Assembly (NCBI RefSeq): GCF_029867415.1
Contig: NC_081182.1
Coordinates: 44,780,535-44,844,534, forward strand
Direction: 5' to 3'
Length of the DNA stretch: 64,000 bases
From: Vicia villosa
Taxonomy: Eukaryota > Streptophyta > Magnoliopsida > Fabales > Fabaceae
Below are positions 37,454 through 49,108 of the stretch, in pieces. The position numbers were made by a program, and so were the translations under genes. Position 1 is the stretch's first letter, and each line of letters begins with the position of its first letter. Below the pieces are notes generated by a model. That model had not been told where the DNA came from and ran no database searches. It was given only the letters and a program-made list of their open reading frames with translations.

Positions 37454-39777
37454 TAACTTTGAAAATCCTTCAATGAACTTTCTGTAGTAACCCGCAAGAC
37501 CAAGAAAACTACGAATCTCCGACACTGACTTCGGGGCTTCCCACTGAGACACAGCTTCTATCTTTGTAGGGTCAACAGCAATACCATTCTTAGAAATCAC
37601 ATGCCCAAGAAAACTGACTTCCTCTAACCAGAATTCACACTTCGATAGTTTGGCAAAAAGTTGCTTCTCTTTTAACAGTCCCAATACCGTTCTGAGATGC
37701 TCCGCATGTTCTTCCTCATTCTTAGAATATATCAGGATGTCATCTATAAATACTACTACGAACTTGTCGAGATACGGATGGAAGATCCTGTTCATATACT
37801 CCATAAAAACACCAGGTGCATTAGTAACTCCAAACGGCATCACAGAATACTCATAATGTCCATACCTCGTTCTAAAAGCAGTCTTCTGAATATCGTCATC
37901 TTTCACACGTATCTGATGATACCCAGACCTCAGATCAATCTTACTAAACACACGTGCTCCAACCAACTGGTCCATCAAATCATCAATCCTCGACAATGGA
38001 TACTGATTCTTGATAGTGACCTTGTTCAATTGTCTGTAATCTACACACAGCCTCATTGAACCCTCTTTCTTCTTTACCAGTAACACAGGCGCACCCCATG
38101 GCGAAACACTAGGACGAATAAATTTCTTCTCAAGCAATTCCTCTAACTGCTTCTTCAGTTCAGCCAATTCAGACGGCGACATACAGTACGGTGCCATCGA
38201 CACTGGACTAGTTCCCGGAACCAAATCAATAGAAAACTCCACTTCTCTTTCCGGTGGCAATTCGTTCACTTCTTCTGGAAAAACTTCTGGAAATTCACAT
38301 ACCACAGGTAACTCGCTACCCGTCACTTTTTCTTTCACATCCATCAATGCGAACAACATAAACACTGTTGCACCATCCCCGATAGCCTCATTCACTTGTC
38401 TAGCTGTCATTTCCAGATTATCAGTACTAACCTCTTCGGGAAAAATTACCGTCTTCGCAAAACAGTTGATATGAACACGGTTGAATTCCAACCAGTTCAT
38501 TCCCAGGATTACATCGAGTTGCTTCAACGGAAGGCACACTAAGTCCATCCCGAATTCTCTACCAAAAATGTCAACCGGACAATTCAGGCATGCAGACGAA
38601 GTAGTTACTGAACCCGACGCAGGAGTGTCAATAACCATACTTCCATTTATGTCAGATATTTCAAGATTCAACCTCATAGCACAATCCAAAGAAATAAAAG
38701 AATGAGTTGCTCCAGTATCAATAATTGCAACTAAAGATGTGCCATGAATGAAACACGTACCTTTAATCAACCTGTCATCTGGAGTAGTCTCTGACCCGGT
38801 CAAAGCAAAAACCTTTCCTCCTGATTGGTTCTTCTTCGGCTTAGGACAATTCGGACTGATGTGACCCTCTTCACCACAGTTATAACAAGTCACAACCCTC
38901 TTCTTGCAATCAGCAACAATATGACCCACTTGGTCGCACTTGTAACATTTCTTCTGATCAGGCTTGCACTCATTCCTACGATGTCCCATCTCGCCACAAT
39001 TGTAACATCTGATACGAGCATTGGAATCTCCCCCACTGGGTTTCTTCCAATCAGCAGCTTTGCCTCTACCATATGGCTTACCTCTATCCATATGTTTCTT
39101 TCCTTTCTTGTCAACCAACTCGCGAGAGTGAGATGACTTCATCTTGATGTTATCTTCCTCAAAGATTCTACTACAATCTACAAGGTCAACAAATCTCCGG
39201 ATTCTCTGGTACCTGATACCTTGCTTGATCTCATCACGAAGACCATTCTCAAATTTGACACATTTCGAGAACTCACTGGCTTCATCCTCATTGTAGTGCA
39301 CATAGTACCTTGTCAGTTCCACAACTTGGCCGCATACTCTGGTACCGACATATTGCCTTGAACCAGTGCCAGAAATTCAACTTCCTTTCTGCCCCTGACA
39401 TCTTCAGGAAAATACCTCCTCAGGAATTCCCTTCTAAATACAGCCCAAGTAATTGCTGTACCATCAGCATCCAGTTCAGCTCTGGTTGTCATCCACCAGT
39501 CATCAGCCTCCTCAGATAACATATGAGTACCATATCTCACCTTGAGATCCTCAACACAGTCAATGACTCTGAAAATCCTCTCGATCTCCTTAAGCCATTT
39601 CTGAGCACCCTCGGGATCATGCGTGCCCTTGAACAATGGAGGATTGTTCCTCTGAAAATTCCCCAACTGTATTTCAGCACCAATCCCAGCCCCTATAGCA
39701 TTTCCTCCAAGCACACCAGCAATCATGCCCAGAGCCTCAGCGATAGCATCATCGTTTCTTCCTCCTCTTCCAGCCAT
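37454..39777 (-). pseudogene. Element B gag, zinc knuckles, protease and reverse transcriptase
   Basis: Gag starts MAGRGGRNDDAIAEAL at 39777 and contains WWMTTRAEL. A one-base frameshift near 39320 moves it into a second frame. Three CCHC knuckles follow ([42 protein letters not shown]), then protease with [12 protein letters not shown]. Reverse transcriptase follows with [23 protein letters not shown] and the catalytic FIDDILIYS. The frame is open until element C interrupts it near 37449. Three knuckles rather than the usual one or two is notable. The product would be a membrane-free cytoplasmic Gag-Pol. Confidence 0.9.
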
Positions 39778-39904
39778 TGTTCTGCTTACACAACAATCCA
39801 GTCAGAACAAAAGTATCGACAAATAACTCGTATTAGTCGCATACACAGAAAGACTGACACTAAGACTCTGGTCACAACGACCGACTATGCTCTGATACCA
39901 CTAT
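39778..39904 (-). promoter_or_regulatory. Element B leader with primer-binding site
   Basis: The complement of TGGTATCAGAGCA lies at 39888-39900, four bases inside the 5' LTR. The short leader between it and the gag ATG has no frame. Confidence 0.85.
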
Positions 39905-41831
39905 TGTAACACCCCTCTAATAACCCGCGGCAATTAAATAATTATTAATCAGAGTAAACATGCAAGAGGTGTCACAATTCATAAAATGAAGAAAACACAC
40001 GTCGGTACATATCATGCATCCACTGAAAACATCTGTAATTATAACTCATTAAGCAAAACATGTTTACACAGCGGAATTAATTCATCAAGTCAACATTCAT
40101 CAACAATGTATCAGACTTCAAACATCATAAACAAATACAAATAGATTTATAATCAGAACTCTAAAAACAAAGCGTTCCCAGTGTTACATCTATCAGAGCA
40201 TGACACCGACACAATACTAAAAACCGACTTATGAGCTAATCCTCACCAAGTCACGCCGCTATCCTCAATCTGAAAAATGACAACAAGTAAGGGTGAGTCT
40301 CATCACAGTTAACCAATGTTATTGCATCATAAATAATAACATTTCATAGTTATATCATTCACCCAGTTGTTTCATATCCAGACCAAACGTCATTCACACA
40401 TCCGCAGATAAACAGACAAGTCATCATATAACATATATCATCATGCTATAAACAAATCATGCACATGTATGAGAATGACACTATGCATGTGGTACCAAAT
40501 CATCACCAGTGGAAATCATCCACCGACCGATCTATCGTCATCCAGATACGGCCCTGCCAGCACAAATTCCACACAATGGGAATTCTGCCATTCACTGAAA
40601 TCCTCTCATCATCTAGGATTCAGTCATCATCAATGTTTATGAATGCATGTAACATATATATAACATACTTTCATCATCATACTATGAGTAGCATCATTTA
40701 TACTCATTTCATCATCATTATCATCATTATTAAGCATGTTCATATATACATTCACATCATTCAAATACAATTAAACCATCAGTAAACCAAACTATCACAC
40801 TATAAGGTTCACTCATCCTCAAACGACACACAAAACAGGCCTACAGATCGAAAGTTACACATCATTGAACTTTCCAGAAAAATCACAAAACAGAAATTTG
40901 CACACACAGCGTCCATACGCGTATCATGATGCCCATACGCATCCATACGCGTATCACTATGTCCCATACGCGTATCATACGCATTTCAACAGGATCGGAT
41001 TTTGCCTAAAAGCAATCTCATACGCGTACCAGTCCTGCCATACGCGTATCACCAGAATAATTTTCCTCTTTAAAAATTCTCATACGCGTATGAGCATCCT
41101 CATACGCTCCTCATACGCAAGTCACCAGCACAGGGTATTTGGGACAGGGCAGTTGCGTATCATACGCGTATAGCCCCTTGGGAGTGTCCCCCATACGCGT
41201 ATGACCTCATCCCATACGCGTATGGCACTGTTTCATACGCGAAACACCAGAAAAATTGCCCAGAACCTGCAACTTCGTATCAGTCCAAAACCCATTCGTT
41301 TTTACTCATACCAATCCACGATTTTGAGTCTAAAAACCAGAAAAATTCACATCTAAACAGCATACGAATTCATCCACAACCACAGTATATGATTCTATAA
41401 TCAATTTCATTCATCATACCCTAAATCTATCAGTTATTAGGGATTCACAGTCCAAATTTCAATGATGAACACATACACAATTTCAGAATATAGAATCAAT
41501 GGATCCAACCATACTCCTAATCCATACTATCACCTATAATACGATAAGAGAGATTAAATGGAGAGTCTCCCCTTACCTCAGATAAAAGTCTTGGTTCTTG
41601 GTCTCTCCCTCTACAGTTCTCCTTCACGCTCCTTGTTCCAACTTCTGTTCTTTCACGTTCTGCTCTTAGTGAAAGTTTTACTAAACCACACCCCCATCTT
41701 TACTATTTCCTCATATGGCCCAAATGCCTTAAACCATTATTTATTCATTATTTCCTCAAAATCCCTAATAATTCTAATTATTAATTAAATATTCCAATTT
41801 AAATTAATAATAAAATTATACGGGTGTTACA
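39905..41831 (-). repeat. Element B 5' LTR (1927 bp)
   Basis: Paired with 30326-32294. It contains the same CATACGCGTA palindrome array at about 40914-41240. It lacks about 42 bp near 41660 that the other LTR has. Confidence 0.95.
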
Positions 41832-41836
41832 AAATT

Positions 41837-44800
41837 AGCTGTTGGTTCGACTGTCAGGTCAACCATCTTTATGGTGATTGCATCTCAAGCCAATTTCAAG
41901 TTACTTCTAGGTCGAGAATGGATCCATGGTATAGGGGCAGTTCCCTCTACTTTGCATCAGCGTGTGGCCATTTGGAGGCCAGATGGTATAGTGGAGAATG
42001 TTGAAGCTGACCAAAGCTATTACAAAACTGAGAGTGGTCGCAAGCATTTCGACCAGCATCTGGAAAATGTAGCCCCTTGCTACAAAGCAGAAGAGGTGTA
42101 TTCTTCTGATGAAAGTGTGTCTAAGTATTTGAACTTAGACCCAAATTATGGTTTCATTTGGAATAAGGAAGATCCCAATGAACCATTAAATCATGTAAGT
42201 CCTCCTGAACAGGGGACAACAGTCAAAGATGATGACCACTGAGTCAGAATACCTGGCTCGAATAACGGCTTATTTGGCCGAGAACAAGGAAAAAACGACT
42301 TTAGAAGCCGAATTAGAGAAAAATATGGCCATTGAGGCCATGATGGTAAAAAATGCAAACAATCAGGAAGTCAATCACCAGGTCGAAAGGTTTGATGGGA
42401 TATACGATGACGAACCTTTAGGCTTTGAAATGGATCCATTAGGATCGGTAAAAAGAATGCAAGCTCAAGATCCTCTTGAGGAAGTTGACTTAGGTGACGG
42501 AGTCACTAAAAGACCTACTTATGTAAGTACAAAACTTACAAGTGACCTAAAGACCAAGTTGGTTCGACTGTTGAAAGAATATAAGGATTGTTTTGCATGG
42601 GATTACAATGAAATGCCTGGTTTAAGTCGAAGTGTGGTCGAACATCAATTACCTTTAAACCCAGGAAAGAAACCTATCAAGCAACTCCCTAGAAGATTTG
42701 CGCCAGAGGTTATGGAAAAAATCAAAGTAGAAATTGAAAGATTGCTGAAAAGCAAGTTTATTCGAACTGCGAGGTATGTCGAATGGTTAGCTAATATAAT
42801 GCCTGTAATAAAGAAAAATGGTAGCCTTCGTATATGCATAGATTTCAGAGATTTAAATAAGGTTACCCCTAAAGATGAATATCCCATGCCTGTTGCTGAA
42901 ATGTTAGTCGATTCCGCAGCCGGATTTGAATATCTCAGTTTATTAGATGGATATTCAGGTTATAACCAAATTTTTATAGCTGACGAAGATGTACCTAAGA
43001 CGGCGTTTCGATGCCCAGGTGCTTTAGGAACTTATGAATGGGTAGTCATGCCCTTTGGTTTAAAAAATGCTGGAGCTACATATCAACGAGCTATGAATTC
43101 CATGTTTCATGATTTTATTGACAAGTTTATGCAGGTCTATATCGATGATATTGTAATAAAATCTAACTCTGAAAATGGTCACTTAGACCATCTTTGACAG
43201 TCTTTTGAACGAATGAGAAAATATGGACTCAAAATGAATCCTTTAAAATGTGCTTTTGGTGTCCATGCAGGGGATTTCCTGGGCTTCGTGGTTCACAAGA
43301 AAGGTATTGAGATAAACCAGAACAGGACGAAAGCAATCTTGGAGCTAAAGGCGCCAGAAACAAAGAAACAACTCCGGTCATTGTTGGGGAAAATTAATTT
43401 CTTGAGGAGATTTATTTCAAATCTAAGTGGCAAAACGAAGATTTTTTCACCACTTGTGAAGCTCAAGAATCAAGATCAATTCAAATGGGAGCCAGAACAT
43501 CAACAGGCGTTCGACCAAATAAAAGCTTATTTAACTAAGCCTCCTATTCTGTTACCCCCCAATAGGACAAAGAGTATGAAATTGTACATAGTTGCATCAG
43601 GTTCGACAATTGGGAGTATGTTAGCCCAAGAGGATGATAATGGCGTCGAAAGAGCTATATATTATCTAAGTCGAACCTTAGTGGATGCTGAAACTAGGTA
43701 TAATGATATTGAAAAGTTATGTTTATGCTTGTATTTCTCATGTAACAAACTTAAGCAATATATAAAGCCTGTTGATGTGTATGTGTCCTCTCATTTTGAT
43801 GTTATTAAACATATGTTGTCTAAACCAATTTTGCATAGTCGAATTGGTAAATGGGCCTTAGCGCTAACTGAATTCTCCTTAACATATGTTCCTTTAAAAG
43901 CTATGAAAGGACAAATCGTGGCCGATTTTATAGTCGAACATGGGTTAGTTGAACTATCAGCAGATCAGGTCGATCAATCTAACTGGAAGTTATTTTTTGA
44001 TGGTTCTAGTCATAAAAATGGATCAGGAATTGGAGTCCTGATTATTTCTCCTGAAGGACTTCCAACTAAGTTCCACTATAGAATGAAGGTTGTATGTTCT
44101 AATAACGAAGTCGAATACGAAGCTTTGATAACTGGTTTGAAAGCCCTGATAGACTTGGGGGCAAAGCGAGTTGAAATTCGAGGTGATTCTGAGCTGGTAA
44201 TTCGACAAATCAAGAAAGAGTATAAATGCATCAAAGAAAATCTAATAGTGTACTATGCAATAGTGATACGCTTGTTAGAGAAATTTGAACATATCGAGAT
44301 CTTGCATGTACCAAGATCTGAGAATTACATTGCTAATGAATTGGCACAGATTGCTTCTGGCTATAGAGTTTCTAAAAACAAGTTAGAAGATATGGTTGAT
44401 ATCAAAGAGAAAGAAACTCATGAAATATCAGACAAGTTAGGTCAATTGTCGACGTCAAAATTTGGGGGGGTAGATGACAAAGTTGAAAGTAAAGATTTGT
44501 ATGCCTTAGAAATTTTTGCCATCGACAATATGACAGATTCTGACTGGAGAAACCCATTGGTCCAATACCTAAATAATCCAGTCGGAGGAATCAATCGAAA
44601 GATTAAATACAGAGCTCTAAACTATGTGATATTAGGAAATGATTTATATAAGAAAACAGTTGAAGGTGTATTGTTGAAATGCTTAAGTGAAGCTGAAGCA
44701 TATTTGGCTATGTCAGAGGTTCATAGTGGTGTTTGTGGAGCTCATCAGTCAGGCCATAAGATGAAATGGTTGTTGTTTAGACAAGGTTTATATTGGCCGA

Positions 44801-45810
44801 CAATGCTAAAAGACTGTATTGAATATGCAAGAGGATGCCAAGAGTGCCAGAAATTTTCAGGCATTCAACATGTTCTAGCCAGTGAATTGCATGCCATTGT
44901 CAAACCTTGGCCTTTTAGAGGATGGGCTTTGGATTTAATAGGAGAAATCAAGCCTGCATCTTCTAAGCAACAAAGATTCATTTTAGTGGGAATAGATTAT
45001 TTTACTAAATGGATAGAAGCAATCCCACTAGTCAATGCTGATCAAGAAGCAGTGATTAGTTTCATACAAAAACACATTATTTACAGATATGGGATTCCAG
45101 AAACTATTACTACTGATCAAGGATCAGTGTTTGTTGGTCGAAAGATGCAAGCTTTTGCAGCAGAGACAGGATTTAAATTGCTAACATCCACTCCATATTA
45201 CGCTCAGGCTAATGGTCAGGTCGAAGCTGCTAACAAAGTTATTATAAATTTGATAAAAAAGCATGTGGGGAGAAAGCCAAAAAATTGGCATCAAACGCTC
45301 GACCAAATCCTTTGGGCTTGTCGAACGTCACCAAAGGAAGCAATAAATACTACCCCATTTCGTTTGACTTTTGGGCATGATGCTGTGTTGCCTGCAGAAA
45401 TTCATTTACAGTCAGCAAGAATTCAACGACAAAACAGTCTTTCGTCTGATGAATACTGGAGTATGATGTTAGACGAATTAGTAGAATTAGACGAAGAACG
45501 ACTAATAGCGTTGGATAGGTTGATAAATCAAAAGAAAAAAGTGGCGAAAGCTTACAACAAGAAAGTCAAAGAAAAAACATTCATGATAGGTGATTATGTA
45601 TGGAAAGTTATTTTACCCATGGATCAAAGGAATAAGTTATTGGGCAAATGGTCCCCAAGATGGGAAGGACCGTTCAAAATTTTGCAAGTATTTTCAAACA
45701 ATGCATATGAAATTGAAGAACTAAATTCAGATGGTCGAATCTTGAGGATAAACGGTAAATATTTGAAGAAATATAAACCTATACTTCAAGAAATTCGCAT
45801 AATAGAATAA
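41837..45810 (+). pseudogene. Element A pol: protease end, reverse transcriptase, two RNase H domains, integrase
   Basis: Protease homology resumes right after the AAATT duplication (VIASQANFKLLLGREW). The frame ends at a TGA at 42240-42242, and the reverse transcriptase frame starts 14 bases earlier in another phase. Reverse transcriptase shows RICIDFRDLNK and YIDDIVIKS near 43138. A TGA at 43195-43197 breaks it, then the same frame stays open to 45810. The first RNase H (LYIVASGSTIGSMLAQE) lacks the usual first Asp. The second, archaeal-type RNase H starts LFFDGSSHKNGSGIG near 43990 and includes EVEYEAL and RGDSELVI. Integrase has HSGVCGAHQSGH...CQEC, WALDLIGE, TTDQGSVF and GQVEAANK. The double RNase H marks the Tat lineage. 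Confidence 0.9.
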
Positions 45811-45922
45811 AACCAAAAGATTATATTAAAATGGCTAAAAATTTGGCCAATCATTACAAAAAGTTCCTTATAAAGAGCATTGGCAGACATTACAAAATAT
45901 AGCCAGTTAGTCGAAAACAAAA

Positions 45923-48708
45923 TTACAAAGTTGGAAAGTTGTTCCTAAAATAAGCTAGCTCGGCTGACTCAAAGTCGATCTTAGAATCAAGTCGAGACAA
46001 GTTTTGCTTAAGTTGTCGAATGTTGCTTTCCAACTTAAGGGCATTTTCACCATGACTAAGTCCTTTCAAGACTTCTTGGTTAATAATTTCAGGCGAAGGG
46101 ATTTCTTCAGTTTGGGCTAAATTGATTTTCTCTTGTTCAAGACCTTGAATCTTCTTGTTGAGAGCATCAATTTGAGCTTTGTAGTCAGCAATCTTGTTGT
46201 CGATCTCTCCCTTCTTATCAGAAAACTTTAAAGTTTTTTCCTGAAATTCTTTAACCTTTTTGGTCGAAGCTGCACTGGCATCCCATTCCCTCTCCAGTTC
46301 ACGCTCTTTGTTCTTTGCCTGACGACTAATGTTCTTCTTCGTCATAAGGTCCCTCCAAAGCTGGTCGAAGTACGCCTCAAAATCAAAGAAGAATTGAACA
46401 ACAACTGCTGGAAGAGAAGCTTTGATTAGTAAGTCTAAGATCTTACGAATTTCTCCACCAAGATGTTCAGAACTCTTTAGAACAGCGAGAAACTCAGGTT
46501 CGTTCAGATGGGTTTTTAGCTGACATATAGCTTCGACAAGAGAAGCATCAATCTCAGCATCAGGATTGGTCGATTGAGCAGGAATCTCAAAAGAACTTGG
46601 TCGCAGCTTCTGAAGTCGAAAGAGAGCTTCTAAAGGATTAGTCTTCTTCAAGTCCAGAATTTCCTCCTGACTAAGAGAACTGTTGGAGTTAGTATCATCA
46701 GCAATAGGATGTTGTCTGGACTGAGAAGCTGCATTGTGTTCTGGTCGAGGGACATCTTCAACATTTTTTGTGACAAGTGTTTTTTCGACAATGGGTTTAT
46801 CCTGAGGATCTGTTCGACTTCGACCTGGAGTGTTAGCCGAATCAGTGTTACTTCCAAAAGCATCAGTCCTCTGAGGGCTAAAAGGGTTGGAGTCAGGAGT
46901 AGCTTCAGCAATCTTTTCAGCAACCTCGACAACTTTCTCCTGAGTGTGGTCGACGGTTGGTGCATTCTGTTCAAGAAAAGTGTTAGAAAACAGAGATATT
47001 GAGAGATTCATTGGAAGAAAATGTTAAGTTACCTCAGGAAGAGTTTGAGACGAAGAAATTGTTGGAGCTGTTTGAGGCTTGACAACCACTTTGGGAATGT
47101 TCTTTACAACTTTTCGTCTTTTTGGTGGAGTCGGAAGCGGGGGTCGTGAAAAGATCTCACTTTCCTGATTTGGTGGAGATGTAGTTTCGTCTGATTCAGT
47201 AGGAACTACCAACTGAAAAGGAAGAATAACAATTAGTGAAGGTTAAGGTAGAGTTGACAAGATTAAAGATCAAGTTAAGTACCTTTCTAACAGTTTTGTT
47301 TTTCTTGGTGGTGGTGTTGTTCGATGTACTGGGGCGCTTTCGACCTGGCTTAGGAGCAGGAGCTTCGATTTGATTGGTAAGATCAGGCCCTGAAAGGTCT
47401 AAAATTGATATTAGAATATTGTTGTTGACAATGAAAAGAAAACGAAGGCAGATATGAAATACTTACTTATGGTAAGTTGATCCTCCAACTTGTCGAACGC
47501 AGTATTCAGTTTCTTGGTAAAAGAATCTCGATCAAATAGTTGGTAGTATTCAGACCACCACTCACTAAACTCTTTAGTTGTAAAATAGGAATTTTGAAAG
47601 GTGAAAGTTGGGTGTTCCAGAGATTGTTTGTTATGAAACTTTAAACAGTCAAGGTGTTGACGAGATGTGAACGGTCGACCGGAATAACAAATGTCATTGT
47701 CATGAGAATACAGGCTTTTAGGGAGCATCTGGCTCAAACCAAATTGTCGAGAGACCAAATTTGGTTGATAACTCACAAACCCATAGCACTTGCCTGTCGA
47801 CTCAATACGATGAGAGAGAAGAGTTGGGGTCAGAAAAGCAGCCCAAATAGCGTTCAGTTGAGCTCGAAGGGTTGGAGTGTTTCCTGGGAAAACAGCTTTG
47901 AACCAAGTCGGCCCAAAGGTATGTAAGCTTTAGCAATTTGAACTGACCCTGGACAAAATAGATAGTATGAGAGCCAGTAAGTGAGGAAGGCAACATGCTC
48001 TTCGTCAGAGACTTCTTCTGTCGACTTGTCATAATGATCTTGCATATACTTGGTGATGGTAGCGTTGGTGAAGTTGAAATTCATTTCTGTGGGGAGAGTT
48101 GGGTCGAAGATCTCACCCAATGGCGAAAGTCCTGTGATGGCAGCCACGTCGAAGAGAGTGGGAGTCATCATTCCACAAGGAAAGTGGAAGGTGTTAGTCG
48201 AACCTTCCCAGAAAAATATCGAAGCAAGTAACATTGGAGGACAAACCCTATGACCAGTTCTGGATAGTTGTATGGCGTCGAAGATGCCCAATTCCTCCCA
48301 TCTTTGTTGCTTTTTAGCTTGAACTTTGTTAAGCCAAGCCAAATACTCTTTGTTGCCGGGAGCTGGAGTCGAACGAAACACCCTAAGTGAAGGGTCCATA
48401 AACTTCAAGTCGAGGGGACGTGGTTTGTCGAAAGCTACATGCATAGTGGTTTGGAAGCAAGGAAAGAAACCAGTGGTTTGTTCTGGATGATAACGATGAT
48501 CTGGTAATGGCCCTGAGAAAGCCATTAATCTATCAGTAATCTGAAAAGGGATTAACATCTGGTGTTGCCAAATAATGGCTTTGGCCTCTGTGAGGTTGGG
48601 TTGAGGAACAAAATCCAACCCTTGTTCTTCTTCTTCACGAGACATAATAAACCCTAAAGGGTTAGCACCTGTAGCGTAAACGGTTGTGTTGGTGGTTGCA
48701 GCAACCAT
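45923..48708 (-). pseudogene. Antisense four-exon PMD plus coiled-coil gene carried by element A
   Basis: Minus-strand exons: 48708-47467, 47398-47283, 47212-47033 and 46966-45923. All three introns have GT/AG ends and exons 2-4 join in phase. Exon 1 starts MVAATTNTTVY and holds the plant mobile domain (AKAIIWQHQMLIPFQITDRL, HFPCGMMTPTLFDVAAITGL). Exons 2 and 3 encode a basic, proline-rich linker with KRRKVVKNIPKVVVK, a likely nuclear signal. Exon 4 (347 residues) is acidic, then a coiled coil from about LEREWDASAASTKK to the end. A frame change near 47920 in exon 1, where a conserved PMD segment present in the older copy is missing, breaks the frame. Its stop lies 113 bp from the pol stop, tail to tail. 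PMD function in transposons is unknown. Confidence 0.75.
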
Positions 48709-48831
48709 TGTTGTGTATGGAAGGAGAAGAAGAAAATGGTGAAAGATTAGAAAAGAGGGGTATTTCTTTCTGAAACGTTTGAGAAGGGAAGGAAACGAGA
48801 AGAAAGAAAGAAAAAGGAGAAGGAACCTGCA

Positions 48832-48843
48832 CATATATATAAG
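48832..48843 (-). promoter_or_regulatory. TATA box of the antisense PMD gene
   Basis: CTTATATATATG on the minus strand lies about 130 bp upstream of the ATG at 48708. It is followed by a CT-rich leader (TTCCTTCTCCTTTTTCTTTC). The older copy has the same arrangement at 26241. Confidence 0.6.
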
Positions 48844-49095
48844 CTGGTAATGACGTCAGCAGAAAACGTGCAAAAAGAAGTTGTAGAAATCAAAGGTCAT
48901 GTCAAAGAAACGCTTTGGAAACTGGTTTTTAGAAAGTGGGGAGCAGTTATAGCCCACTACCTAAGATTTAGGTAATAATTAGTACCTAGGGATACGCAAA
49001 GTAATCATGGCGTCAGAAGGGAACAAAAGTCGAAACCTAAGAAAGAACTAAAACGCCATTTTTTCTCTTTCCTGAAGTCAGTCGAAAGAAGTCGC

Positions 49096-49108
49096 TTGGG
49101 GGGCAATT
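49096..49108 (+). other. Element A polypurine tract
   Basis: TTGGGGGGCAATT precedes the 3' LTR start TGTTACCC. An older relative at 25916-25926 has the same junction on the minus strand. Confidence 0.75.

Larger units (their letters stand above)
30326..41831 (-). mobile_element. Element B: chromovirus (Tekay/Del-like Ty3/gypsy) inserted in element A
   Basis: Complete LTR retrotransposon of 11,506 bp including nested element C, in the opposite orientation to A. The 5-bp target duplication AAATT lies at 30321-30325 and 41832-41836. LTRs begin and end TGTAACACCC/GGGTGTTACA. Internal order on the minus strand is primer-binding site, gag, zinc knuckles, protease, reverse transcriptase, RNase H, integrase with a chromodomain-like tail and polypurine tract. 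Its LTRs are almost identical, so insertion is recent, but coding is broken in several places. Confidence 0.95.

Noticed and set aside
47802..48032. Separate small gene overlapping the antisense PMD exon
   Set aside because: It is another frame of the same exon and crosses the deletion junction.
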